NCBI RefSeq assembly: GCF_019334305.1 | Contig: NZ_JAHWGH010000014.1 | Coordinates: forward strand, 1-64,000 | DNA: 64,000 nt | Direction: 5' to 3' | Source: Rossellomorea orangium | GTDB lineage: Bacteria; Bacillota; Bacilli; Bacillales; Bacillaceae_B | Shown: in pieces, positions 25,636-34,221 of the stretch | Layout: every line of letters starts with the position of its first letter | Numbering within the stretch: position 1 is the first letter of the stretch | Position numbers and translations under genes: made by a program | The notes under the pieces: generated by a model | The model's input: only the letters and a program-made list of their open reading frames with translations | Database searches by the model: none | Told to the model about the DNA's origin: nothing

Positions 25636-27150
25636 TCAGTGAATGATCGTTGAATCCTGTTTATTGCAGAGGGCATACCGGGCAGCTGAAGAACCTGCTG
25701 TTTTCCCATATACAGCCCCGGACATCAATCCCGACCCTCCAGGATAATTGTGATAAAAAATGCCGCCGACCATTTCTCCAGCAGCGAACAGGCCGGATAG
25801 TGGTTGATCATCTTTTTTTAACACCTCACCTGAAGGATTGACCCGGAGTCCCCCAAATGAAAACGTAATACCGCACGTAACCGGAAATGCATAGAATGGC
25901 CCCTTTTCGATCCTCAATGCCCAGTTCGTCTTTTCTGGTGTAAGCCCTGCTGTTTTCTTGCCGTCTTTTTCCGTAGGATGGTATTCCCCGTCTTGAACGG
26001 CTGCATTATATTCCTCAATCGTATGCAGGAATTGCTTCTTGTTAACGGAAAGCTGATTAACAAGCTCCTCCAGGGTTTCACCGATGTAACAGGTCGCTTC
26101 TTCAAGATCATATTCCTTCCTCAGCAGCGGCCGGACTTGGGAGTCGTAAACCTGATAGGCGACATGACCAGGCTGTTTCAGGATTTCCCTCCCGTACTTT
26201 GCGTACGTATAATTCCGGAAATCCGCACCTTCGTCTACAAATCGTTTTCCATCGTTATTCAGCATGATGCTGAGGGGGTAGGAATGTTTCTTGAAGATGT
26301 CACCGGGTTTTTTAAAGTCACCGACTTTCGGTGCATGATAATCCGTGCCGATTGAATGACAGCCGGAGTATTCACCAAACTTCTGCGCTCCTGCCGCAAC
26401 CGCCATTGTAATCCCGTCCCCTGTGTTATATTCGGTTCCGCGTACGATTGCCGCTTCCCATTCTTCCCCGATATGTTGTTTCCGAAGCTTTTTGTCTGCT
26501 TCAAAACTGCCGCAGGCAAGAATGACACCTGTGGATTCAACGTTGATCCGCTCCTCATCCTTCTGTACAACCACACCGCTTATCTTTCCGCCTTCTTTTA
26601 TAAGCTCCACTGCCGCAGCCTCATACCAAATATCGATACCCATTTCCCCGGCACGGGAAAAAAGCTGCTTCATCAACCCGATGCCTTTGTTTTCCGTCTT
26701 GACCGGAAGACCTCCCCAGAAATGCCGCTTGCCTTCCTTTTCATAAGATTGATTATCATAATTGAGTTCGAATTTCACACCATGCCCCTTCATCCACACG
26801 AGCGTTTCAAACGAGCGGTCCACCAGTTGTCTGGCAAGCTCCGGCTGACTCTCCCCTTCTGTTACACGCATGATATCATCATAATAGTCTTCCTCATTGT
26901 AGTCGGGCATAACGATTGAATCCGCTTCTTCATCAGAGAGATCCGTCACGACATTCCGAATATCTGTGAGATCATGATAGGCCACCCTGATCGCTCCATC
27001 GGTAAAAAAAGAATTTCCACCTCTTTTATGTTCAGGACCTTTTTCAAGGACCAGTACTTCCGCACCTTCTTCACGGGCTGAAATGGCTGCACATAAGGCT
27101 GCATTCCCCGCTCCAACGACAACTACGTCGTATGAGTTCGTTTTTGACAT
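25636..27150 (-). CDS. tcuA: FAD-dependent tricarballylate dehydrogenase (TcuA-like)
   Basis: A 504-residue flavoprotein of the fumarate reductase/succinate dehydrogenase flavoprotein family. VVVVGAGNAALCAAISAREEGA (first residues shown 9 onward) is the FAD-binding Rossmann motif; GGNSFFTDGAIRVAY near residues 44-58 and the C-terminal FSFGGLRVNPSGEV and FAAGEMVGG motifs fit TcuA, which oxidises tricarballylate to cis-aconitate. It is the last gene of the tctCBA cluster, 15 bases from tctA. No TcuB iron-sulfur electron carrier is adjacent, so its electron acceptor is open. Confidence 0.8.
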   Translation of the reverse strand: MSKTNSYDVVVVGAGNAALCAAISAREEGAEVLVLEKGPEHKRGGNSFFTDGAIRVAYHDLTDIRNVVTDLSDEEADSIVMPDYNEEDYYDDIMRVTEGESQPELARQLVDRSFETLVWMKGHGVKFELNYDNQSYEKEGKRHFWGGLPVKTENKGIGLMKQLFSRAGEMGIDIWYEAAAVELIKEGGKISGVVVQKDEERINVESTGVILACGSFEADKKLRKQHIGEEWEAAIVRGTEYNTGDGITMAVAAGAQKFGEYSGCHSIGTDYHAPKVGDFKKPGDIFKKHSYPLSIMLNNDGKRFVDEGADFRNYTYAKYGREILKQPGHVAYQVYDSQVRPLLRKEYDLEEATCYIGETLEELVNQLSVNKKQFLHTIEEYNAAVQDGEYHPTEKDGKKTAGLTPEKTNWALRIEKGPFYAFPVTCGITFSFGGLRVNPSGEVLKKDDQPLSGLFAAGEMVGGIFYHNYPGGSGLMSGAVYGKTAGSSAARYALCNKQDSTIIH

Positions 27151-27165
27151 CGATACTCCTCCTTA

Positions 27166-28680
27166 TTACATGTCTTTTGAGATAGGGTCGATAGGATTCT
27201 TCCCTTTCTTTTGAAACGCTTTGATCAGCAATGGATAAAAGAGTGATAAAAGAGTCAATCCAGCCAATGCGATGGCAATCGGCGTATCAAAGAAGATACC
27301 GAGGCTGCCATTTGACGAAAGCACGGCCATCCTGAAGTTCTGCTCCATATCCGCTCCGACGATCAATGCCAGAACAAGCGGGGCAATTGGGAAATCCATG
27401 ATCTTAAGGAATAACCCGAATATTCCGAAAATCAATAGAAGGAAGAAATCCACTGCACTGTAACTGAGCGTGTAGGTTCCGATAAATGCAAGTATCACAA
27501 TGACCGGATACAACACTTTTGCAGGCGTATCCAGTATTTTCACTAACAGACCGACAAGCAAAATATTAATAATAACAAGGGCTATATTTCCGATGAACAT
27601 ACTATTGATCAGTGTCCACACCGTATTGGGATCATTTTCGAATAAAAGCGGTCCAGGTTTCATGCCAAGCATGACGAGAGCTCCAAGCATGACAGCGGTT
27701 GTACCCGATCCGGGGATCCCCATCGTCAATAGCGGAATCATGGCACCTACTGAAGCAGCATTATTGGCAGATTCAGGAGCTGCAAGCCCTTCTACTGCAC
27801 CCTTTCCGAACTCTTCAGGTTTTTTGGAGATTTGCTTTTCTGTCGAGTAACTGATCATGGATGCGATCGATCCCCCGGCTCCCGGAAGGACACCGATGAC
27901 AAATCCCAGCGGACCGCTCCTGAGAATCGGCCACAATGAACGTTTCCATTGCTTTTTCGTAAACCAGATCTTACCGACTTTCTTTTTCTCTTTTTTCTCC
28001 CGATCGATCGTCAAATAATTGTAAAGGACTTCCCCTACTGCATAAACGCCTATGATCACGATTAGAAAATCGATTCCTTCACTTAGATGGGAACTTCCAA
28101 AAGTGAAGCGATAGACTCCGCTCTGCGTATCAATGCCTACCGTACTGAGCATCAGCCCAAGAAACATGGCAATGAATCCCTTCACCATTTTCCCTACTGA
28201 CAGGGCAACAATCGCCGAAAGAGTCAGCAACATTAATAAAAAGTATTCAGCAGGACCAAATTTCAAGGCAAAGCTTGCAAGCGGCTCGGCAAGGAAGATA
28301 AACCCGATGACGGCCATCATTCCCCCTATGAAAGAGGCGACTGCCGAAATGGCCATGGCCTGTCCTGCCTGACCCTTCTGAGCCATTGGATACCCGTCGA
28401 ATGTGGCGGCAATCGCAGAACCGTCACCCGGAGTATTTAATAGAATCGAACTCCTTGATCCCCCGTACATCGCCCCATAATAGATGGCAGCCATCAGGAT
28501 GATGGCACTGACGGGCTCCATGCCGAATGTAATCGGGATCAACACGGCTACGGCTGTTGCCGGCCCCAGCCCGGGGAGCATCCCGACGATCGTTCCAAGG
28601 AATCCTCCGATGACAACCCACATAATATTGATTGGTTCCAACGCAGTTGTTAACCCCTGCATAAAATTGCTAAAATCCAT
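27166..28680 (-). CDS. tctA: Tripartite tricarboxylate transporter, large permease TctA
   Basis: A 504-residue membrane protein with about twelve helices and the TctA family signatures: GMLPGLGPATAVAVLIP (about residues 33-49), YGGSRSSILLNTPGDGSAIA (about 72-91) and later GVLPGAGGSIASMISY and GIPGSGTTAVMLGAL. It is the main channel of a TTT transporter, driven by the ion gradient and fed by TctC. It starts 12 bases after tctB ends. Confidence 0.93.
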   Translation of the reverse strand: MDFSNFMQGLTTALEPINIMWVVIGGFLGTIVGMLPGLGPATAVAVLIPITFGMEPVSAIILMAAIYYGAMYGGSRSSILLNTPGDGSAIAATFDGYPMAQKGQAGQAMAISAVASFIGGMMAVIGFIFLAEPLASFALKFGPAEYFLLMLLTLSAIVALSVGKMVKGFIAMFLGLMLSTVGIDTQSGVYRFTFGSSHLSEGIDFLIVIIGVYAVGEVLYNYLTIDREKKEKKKVGKIWFTKKQWKRSLWPILRSGPLGFVIGVLPGAGGSIASMISYSTEKQISKKPEEFGKGAVEGLAAPESANNAASVGAMIPLLTMGIPGSGTTAVMLGALVMLGMKPGPLLFENDPNTVWTLINSMFIGNIALVIINILLVGLLVKILDTPAKVLYPVIVILAFIGTYTLSYSAVDFFLLLIFGIFGLFLKIMDFPIAPLVLALIVGADMEQNFRMAVLSSNGSLGIFFDTPIAIALAGLTLLSLFYPLLIKAFQKKGKNPIDPISKDM

Positions 28681-28692
28681 CTAGTGCACCTC

Positions 28693-29139
28693 CTATGGAA
28701 GACTGACTCCTAATAAAATGCTGAATGCATACCATGATAGAAAAGAAAAGCTGACTGCCACTATCACATTCACAACATATTTCTTTCCATTGACCGTAAA
28801 TAACAAAGCACCCAAAAACAAAATAGTAGAAAATAAGAACCCGATCCGTTCAAATATGAACGCATAAACAGCTCCGTATAAAACAGTCAGAGCAATTAAT
28901 TTCGGCGTTCTCCCTTTCAGCAGAAGCTTGATATCTTCATTATGAACATGAAGGCTCTTCCACTCCTGAAATAAATAAACCGCGCTGAATATCAGCATGA
29001 AGACACTCAATCCGACAGGAAAATAGAGCGGCCCATTTGGGTTCCCGAGATTTGCCTTTGGCAAATTGATGGATGCTATTAAAAAAAAGAAGCTTAATAG
29101 AATTAAAAAAATGGGCATCCCGAGTTTGATTGCTCTCAT
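28693..29139 (-). CDS. tctB: Tripartite tricarboxylate transporter, small permease TctB
   Basis: A 148-residue membrane protein with four helices, the normal size and pattern of TctB, the small subunit that partners TctA. Sequence conservation in TctB is low, so the call relies much on position between tctC and tctA. The ATG at 29139 has GAGGAGG nine bases upstream; the in-frame TTG at 29148 touches the RBS and is unlikely. Confidence 0.85.
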   Translation of the reverse strand: MRAIKLGMPIFLILLSFFFLIASINLPKANLGNPNGPLYFPVGLSVFMLIFSAVYLFQEWKSLHVHNEDIKLLLKGRTPKLIALTVLYGAVYAFIFERIGFLFSTILFLGALLFTVNGKKYVVNVIVAVSFSFLSWYAFSILLGVSLP

Positions 29140-29205
29140 ACACGTCAACCTCCTCTAAGAGAGTAAGGCGGGAGACGCTCATCCGTATCCCACCCGTCAC
29201 TTCCA

Positions 29206-30183
29206 TTACTTTTTCAAACCGGAGCTTTCCACTAGATCGGAATATAATTTTTCCTGCTCTTTCATGAATTCCTTTGATTCTTTACTATCTTTATAAAAAT
29301 CATCCCAGTCATTGTTTTCAAGCATCTTCTTCCATTCATCCGTTTTGACCATTTCGCCGATTTTTTCATCCCAATAGGCGATTTCTTCTTCTGTCATATC
29401 CCCAGGGCCCATGATTCCTCTCCAGTGAGGGAACACCATGTCCACTCCTTCTTCCGTCCAGGTTGGAACGTCATCCAGTCCTTCCAGCCTTTTTTCTGAA
29501 GAAACCACAAGAATCTTAAGCTTCCCAGCCAAATGTTGCTCTTTTACTTCTGAAAGGGAAGTCGTCACTGCATCTACATGTCCGCCGAGCAGTGCCGTCA
29601 CGACGTCGCCGCCGCCTTCATAGACAAGAAAGTCGAGTTTAGTAGGATCGATCCCCTTCTCGCTTGCTGCCTGTACAATTGAAAGATGGTCATCGTTTCC
29701 GAGCCCTGGACCTACTCCGATTTTCAGCGACTTCGGATCTTTCTTCATCTGATCCAGCAGTTCAGAAGCGGTTTCATATTTTGAATCAACCGGTACCGCG
29801 AGTGCCTGCCATTCTGTTGCCAATGTTGCAATCGGAGTAAATTGTTCATATGATAGATCGCTTTGACCCAATAATTTATTTGTCAGTACCAGACTTGAAT
29901 TGATTGCAAGGTGGTGGGCGTCCTTCTTCTCGAGATATTTCCATCCCGCTTCACCGCCTCCGCCAGGTTTGTTGATGACATTGATGTTCTTATCCACAAT
30001 GTCGTTATCACGCAAAACCTTCTGGACAGAACGTGCCGTTAAATCCCAGCCTCCACCCGGAGAAGCCGGTGCGATGATTTCAATATTCTTTGACGGAAAT
30101 TCCTTGTCACCCGAAGCAGAGCTTGAACAGGCAGTCATCAAAGCCATTACACAAATGATCAGTACAAAGCCAAACTTTTTCAT
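29206..30183 (-). CDS. tctC: Tripartite tricarboxylate transporter substrate-binding lipoprotein TctC
   Basis: A 325-residue binding protein with lipobox LMTAC (Cys19) anchoring it outside the membrane. The Bug/TctC pattern IEIIAPASPGGGWDLTAR (about residues 35-52), NKPGGGGEAGW and VYEGGGDVVTALLGGHVDA are clear. It delivers a tri- or dicarboxylate to TctAB. The ATG at 30183 has AAGGGGTG upstream and begins the signal peptide, so the longer in-frame reading is rejected. It is the first gene of the operon, behind a promoter with a cre site. Confidence 0.93.
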   Translation of the reverse strand: MKKFGFVLIICVMALMTACSSSASGDKEFPSKNIEIIAPASPGGGWDLTARSVQKVLRDNDIVDKNINVINKPGGGGEAGWKYLEKKDAHHLAINSSLVLTNKLLGQSDLSYEQFTPIATLATEWQALAVPVDSKYETASELLDQMKKDPKSLKIGVGPGLGNDDHLSIVQAASEKGIDPTKLDFLVYEGGGDVVTALLGGHVDAVTTSLSEVKEQHLAGKLKILVVSSEKRLEGLDDVPTWTEEGVDMVFPHWRGIMGPGDMTEEEIAYWDEKIGEMVKTDEWKKMLENNDWDDFYKDSKESKEFMKEQEKLYSDLVESSGLKK

Positions 30184-30259
30184 TATTTCTGCACCCCTTT
30201 TATCTTGTTTGTACTCACCGAAAACATCAACTGTCAAAAAGGTGAAATACGTTAAGTTA

Positions 30260-30288
30260 ATCCTAGTCGGCAAACGAGTCTATGTAAA
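30260..30288 (-). promoter_or_regulatory. SigmaA promoter of the tctCBA operon
   Basis: On the minus strand TTTACA (30288-30283) and TAGGAT (30265-30260) are separated by 17 bases, about 75 bases before tctC. The -35 box is inside the cre site. Confidence 0.55.
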
Positions 30289-30296
30289 CGTTTCCA
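30283..30296 (-). promoter_or_regulatory. cre site (CcpA operator)
   Basis: TGTAAACGTTTCCA (plus strand) fits the cre consensus TGWAANCGNTNWCA at all but one position. It overlaps the -35 element of the tctC promoter, so CcpA binding would repress the operon when preferred carbon sources are present. Confidence 0.75.
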
Positions 30297-30371
30297 AAAT
30301 ATTATGTTTTAAAAAACTTATGTGGATTTTGTTCATTTTGTTCACAGGTTTCTTTCCATTTAACTAAAGAA

Positions 30372-30417
30372 GTCTGCCGCAAGGATTAAAGTGATCACTT
30401 TAATCCTTGCGGCAGAC
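30372..30417. terminator. 46-bp perfect palindrome between regulator and tctC
   Basis: GTCTGCCGCAAGG is at the left end and its reverse complement at the right, and every base between pairs, centred on TGATCA without a loop. It lies 16 bases past the stop of the response regulator on the minus strand and is followed there by TTCTTTAG. A terminator is the simplest reading; an operator is possible. Confidence 0.65.
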
Positions 30418-30433
30418 ACGATAGTTCCGGAAT

Positions 30434-31129
30434 CTATTTCACTGCATTCTCACTGCCCATCCGGTATCTCCTTTCCGGACGTCCGACGATCCCATATACA
30501 TGCTCCACCGTAGCATCTCTTACCCCGACCAGATATTCGAGATATCTCCGTGCCGTTGTCCGGGATGCCCCCATCTTTTCACCGACTCTTTCCGAGGTGA
30601 TGCCTTCTTTCTCCTCTTGCAAGATGGCTGTCACTTTATGAAGAGTCAAATAATCGATGCCCGGCGGAAGATCGTAGCTTTTTTCGGGGGCTTTCTTTTT
30701 TTCCTTCCCAAAGAATCGATCCAGCATCTGTTGATTGACCTCTTCAGCAGAATCAAGCAACACTTTTTTCTGGAGATAAGACGTGATGGCTTCTTGAAAT
30801 TTCTCCAGTGTCACCGGTTTGATCAAATAATGTTCGACACCGTACCGGAGTGCCTTTTCTAAAAAAGCCTTATCTTTCGCAGCTGTGATCATGATGACAT
30901 CAACGGAAGGATAATAAGAGCGGATTTTATGCAGTAATTCAGTACCAAGCTGGTCAGGCATATATACATCAAGTAAAAGCAAATCAACATAATGTGTATC
31001 TAGAATGTTCAATGTTTCCTTCGCATTCATCGCTTTACCGACTAATGTCAGCTGCTCATTTTTCGCAAGAAATTCTTCATGTATCTGTGCAATGCGAAAA
31101 TCATCTTCGGCTATGACAACTTTAATCAT
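30434..31129 (-). CDS. Response regulator of the CitB/DcuR (CitT/DctR) type
   Basis: A 231-residue regulator. The receiver domain (residues 2-120) has the acidic pair near residue 8-9 (AEDD), phospho-acceptor aspartate in LLLLDVYMPD near residue 54 and lysine in LIKPV near 105. The C-terminal HTH (GITSERVGEKMGASRTTARRYLEYL, about 175-199) is that of citrate/malate regulators. It starts two bases after its kinase ends. It very likely controls tctCBA-tcuA in response to external tri/dicarboxylates. Confidence 0.9.
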   Translation of the reverse strand: MIKVVIAEDDFRIAQIHEEFLAKNEQLTLVGKAMNAKETLNILDTHYVDLLLLDVYMPDQLGTELLHKIRSYYPSVDVIMITAAKDKAFLEKALRYGVEHYLIKPVTLEKFQEAITSYLQKKVLLDSAEEVNQQMLDRFFGKEKKKAPEKSYDLPPGIDYLTLHKVTAILQEEKEGITSERVGEKMGASRTTARRYLEYLVGVRDATVEHVYGIVGRPERRYRMGSENAVK

Positions 31130-31131
31130 AC

Positions 31132-32736
31132 CTATTCCCCTTTTGTGTGTGATTTCGGCAGGATGACAGTGAAAACCGTCCCTTTATCCTTTTTGGAATC
31201 CCATTCAATCGTACCCCCAAGCAGGGATAGTTCTTCCTGAACGTTTGAAAGTCCATAACCCCGGTGGGCACCCTTGGATGAGACTCCTTTCTGAAGAATA
31301 CGTCCCTCTTCTTCTTCAGAAATCCCTTTTCCGTTATCTGCGATTTCAAAGATGATATCGTTGCCAATGTCAGTAACGAAAAAAGAAACGACCTTGTTTT
31401 TGGGGTTTTTGTCCATCACCGCTTCGAGTGCATTATCAATCAGATTACCCAATATAACGATAAGGGGTGAAAGACCGATGAATACAGGAAGCGGGGAAAG
31501 CGAACTTTCATCGTCGATTTGGAAATCTATTTTCTTTTCTGATGCTTTAGCAATCTTCCCTAATAGAATGGCCTGAACTTTCTTATCCAGGATACTCTGA
31601 AAGAATATGATCGAATGATACTCCTGCAGATCCGATTCCTCCGTGAGGAATGTGATGGCTTCTTCATATTTATGCAGCTGAAGCAGCCCGAGAAGTACAT
31701 GCAACTTGTTTTTGAATTCGTGCGTTTGTGCCCGTAAGTCCTGCGAGTATTGCTGAACTTCCGAAAGGGCATCCACCATTTGTTTAATTTCTGTCCGGTC
31801 CCTGAAGCTGAACACAGTGCCCGCCTTCTGGTTATTTTCGATGATAGGCTGGGCATTGACGATCATCGTCTTTTCTTTATATTGAAGTTCGATGTTGGAA
31901 ACATGCAAAGAAGAAGCCAACATTTCGGGCATCTTTTGAGAAGAAATGACTTCTGTCACGAATTCACCCTCAACATTTCCCTTAATATCAAGTAACTCAC
32001 GGGCAGATTGATTCATCATCGTAATCACACCTTGTGTGTCGATGGCTAAAATCCCTTCCTTTACAGATTGAAGAACTGCATTTCTTTCCCTGAAGAGCGC
32101 ACTGATCTGATACGGTTCCAAACCGAGTGTATCCCTTCTGATACTCCTGGCCAAAAACAGACTGCCGAACACCCCAAGGATCAGGACTCCCCCGGAAAGA
32201 GCAAGCATGGTACGGATTTCATAGGCAATCTTACTCCGAATAGTTTTCATATCAAACTCAACCGTTACAGTGCCTTCGACTTTTTTGTAGTTGTCATACC
32301 GAATCATGACCGGGACAATCCCCTTTAGCACTTCCTCGTCGCCATCCCCGGTATGTATCAGATTATTACTTCCGAATACCAATGCACGATAACGTTCTTC
32401 GGGATCCCCATCCCCGATTGCTTGTCCGACAAAACTGAATATCTGCCCGTCCCTGTTTTCAATCAGGACAGCAGAAGCATCCACCTGATCGCGGATTTGT
32501 TCCGTGACCGCACTTAAATCTTCTACAGGCTCCTCATTCTTAAAAGAATCCTGAATGACCGGCATATAAGAAAGTGTCTTGGCCGTTTGCATCGCCAAAT
32601 CTTCTGCCTGTTCAACGTCTTCCTTTGATTCCCGGTATGCAAACATCCATGTAAGCAGCCCGATCACGATCAGCAGCAGCGAAATGACCAAGCCCAATAT
32701 CTTGACCTGTAGCGGCACCTTAAGAAGTCTATTCAT
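31132..32736 (-). CDS. Sensor histidine kinase of the CitA/DcuS/DctS type
   Basis: A 534-residue membrane kinase. Helices near residues 12-32 and 178-200 flank an extracellular PAS-like sensor; a cytoplasmic PAS domain spans about 215-330. The phospho-acceptor histidine is in RAQTHEFKNKLHVLLGLL (near residue 345), typical of the SpoB-like dimerisation helix of this group. The ATPase has NLIDNALEAV, DNGKGIS and GYGLSNV. The family binds citrate, malate or similar acids outside the cell. AGGGG precedes the ATG. Confidence 0.9.
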   Translation of the reverse strand: MNRLLKVPLQVKILGLVISLLLIVIGLLTWMFAYRESKEDVEQAEDLAMQTAKTLSYMPVIQDSFKNEEPVEDLSAVTEQIRDQVDASAVLIENRDGQIFSFVGQAIGDGDPEERYRALVFGSNNLIHTGDGDEEVLKGIVPVMIRYDNYKKVEGTVTVEFDMKTIRSKIAYEIRTMLALSGGVLILGVFGSLFLARSIRRDTLGLEPYQISALFRERNAVLQSVKEGILAIDTQGVITMMNQSARELLDIKGNVEGEFVTEVISSQKMPEMLASSLHVSNIELQYKEKTMIVNAQPIIENNQKAGTVFSFRDRTEIKQMVDALSEVQQYSQDLRAQTHEFKNKLHVLLGLLQLHKYEEAITFLTEESDLQEYHSIIFFQSILDKKVQAILLGKIAKASEKKIDFQIDDESSLSPLPVFIGLSPLIVILGNLIDNALEAVMDKNPKNKVVSFFVTDIGNDIIFEIADNGKGISEEEEGRILQKGVSSKGAHRGYGLSNVQEELSLLGGTIEWDSKKDKGTVFTVILPKSHTKGE

Positions 32737-32824
32737 CTAAATACCCCTGATTATACTGAATTTTCTATTATATTAATATATCATACTCATCACAGGATAA
32801 GGAACTTAAAAAAGCCTTAGTTTA

Positions 32825-32857
32825 AACCCCTTCTCTATCAGAAGAAGAGAAGGGGTT
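32825..32857. terminator. Hairpin upstream of the kinase gene
   Basis: AACCCCTTCTCT pairs perfectly with AGAGAAGGGGTT around a ten-base loop. It lacks a clear T-run on either side, so it may be a terminator or an mRNA structure. The rest of the 214 bases between the kinase start and the small membrane gene holds nothing recognisable. Confidence 0.5.
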
Positions 32858-32921
32858 AATGAAGACCGTACCTCTCCGAAAGGATCATAGAAAGAACCGT
32901 GCATCGATATTATAAAAAAAG

Positions 32922-32950
32922 AACACTCAGATATTGTTTCTGAGTGTTTT
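32922..32950 (-). terminator. Terminator after the small membrane protein gene
   Basis: AACACTCAGA (32922-32931) pairs with TCTGAGTGTT (32939-32948); on the minus strand it is followed by CTTTTTTTATA. Confidence 0.8.
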
Positions 32951-33205
32951 CTATATCAGATTCGGAATGACCATGTATAAAAGAGTAGAGACGGCCATCA
33001 GACTAAACCCTATTGTATAGTAAGGACGGCTTTCTTTCTTAGAAATGAATATATTGATTATCATAGTTGCAAGGAATATAAGCGGAAACCATAAGGAACG
33101 ATCTGGGTCGGGTTCAAACCCGGTGTATACGGAAACCACTCCACCAAATATAAAAAATAGGATAGTTACAATCAAAAACATCTTACCACCCTGTTTTTCC
33201 TTCAT
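32951..33205 (-). CDS. Small membrane protein of unknown function
   Basis: An 84-residue protein with three hydrophobic helices (near residues 9-27, 38-52 and 61-80). No family is recognised. GGAGGAAG lies five bases before the ATG and a terminator follows the stop, so it is expressed. It lies 12 bases downstream of the OppC-like permease on the same strand and is probably the last gene of that permease operon. Confidence 0.6.
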   Translation of the reverse strand: MKEKQGGKMFLIVTILFFIFGGVVSVYTGFEPDPDRSLWFPLIFLATMIINIFISKKESRPYYTIGFSLMAVSTLLYMVIPNLI

Positions 33206-33216
33206 CCGACTTCCTC

Positions 33217-34221
33217 CTACTGTTTCAAAGTGAAAAGATCCTTTGATACAGAAATGGTTCTTTCATGACGTTCTTCTTCCGTCTTTTTCGCCATCCTTCC
33301 GCTCTCTCCTTCTATCAAGACCCTCCGTAAAGTGGAACTGATCGAGTTCACACAGAGAATCAACAGAGCGAATAACGCCAGTGGAACCACAACAAGCATC
33401 GGACGCAGGAAGATCTGCTGAATGTTGATGGCAATCGTCGCTGCCCATTCGTTCGTTTCAGAAAAATATACCGGGATACTTTCCATGATGCCGAAGTTGG
33501 CGATTTTCAGTCCTCCAAGACACATATGAAGGATGCCTAGCTGAATGAGAAGGGCAAGCGTCTGGGACACCTGTTCTGAAAATAATACAATCGAATGCCT
33601 TCTGAACTGGGGCAGCAGATGCTGCTTGAATAGATGGAATCTCCCTGCCCCCATCGTACGTGACACTTGAATGAAATCACTCTTCATAAACAGTTTCATC
33701 TCTTCCCCTAAATAAATGCCAAGAGATGGGATCGTCACTGCGGCAATCGCGACTACTTGTATGAAGAAATACCTGTTGGAAGGGAGTATTTCGGAATGGA
33801 AGGCCCCTTCTAGTGGAATCAGTAACGTAAACACAATGATTACGAGGGGGATATATTGAAACGATTCCCCCAGCCCTTTAATGAACCTGCCCAAAAATAC
33901 AGGAAGGAAAGTGTACAGTACTGCAAAGAAAAACCCAAATACCATACGTAATAGTGCTATGGCCAATACCGCAAAGATGGTATATTTCGCTCCGACCAAT
34001 AACAGCAGCAGAAAATTCCTCCCGAGTTTATCACTGCCGAGAGGAGGCATCTCATCAGGGGTGAACGGCGGCGCCGCTATCACTCTTCCATTCTCATCAG
34101 ATAGATAGTCCACCACCTCATCATAGCTGGGATTTATCACCGGAACCAGGAAACTGACGGCAATGAAGGTAATCAGTAAAAAGATGGGAAGTGCCAACCG
34201 TTTGAGCATCCATCTATTCAT
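33217..34221 (-). CDS. Opp/Dpp-type ABC transporter permease (OppC-like), pair 1
   Basis: A 334-residue membrane protein with an N-terminal helix (8-28), a roughly 75-residue extracytoplasmic loop with LGSDKLGRNFLLLLLVGAK, and about five further helices. LGSDxxGR is the OppC N-terminal motif, and SRTMGAGRFHLFKQHLLPQF near residues 183-202 is the EAA loop that docks with the ATPase. It overlaps the upstream OppB-like gene by eight bases. No ATPase or binding protein gene is adjacent. The second pair at 50223-52039 has the same layout. Confidence 0.82.
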   Translation of the reverse strand: MNRWMLKRLALPIFLLITFIAVSFLVPVINPSYDEVVDYLSDENGRVIAAPPFTPDEMPPLGSDKLGRNFLLLLLVGAKYTIFAVLAIALLRMVFGFFFAVLYTFLPVFLGRFIKGLGESFQYIPLVIIVFTLLIPLEGAFHSEILPSNRYFFIQVVAIAAVTIPSLGIYLGEEMKLFMKSDFIQVSRTMGAGRFHLFKQHLLPQFRRHSIVLFSEQVSQTLALLIQLGILHMCLGGLKIANFGIMESIPVYFSETNEWAATIAINIQQIFLRPMLVVVPLALFALLILCVNSISSTLRRVLIEGESGRMAKKTEEERHERTISVSKDLFTLKQ

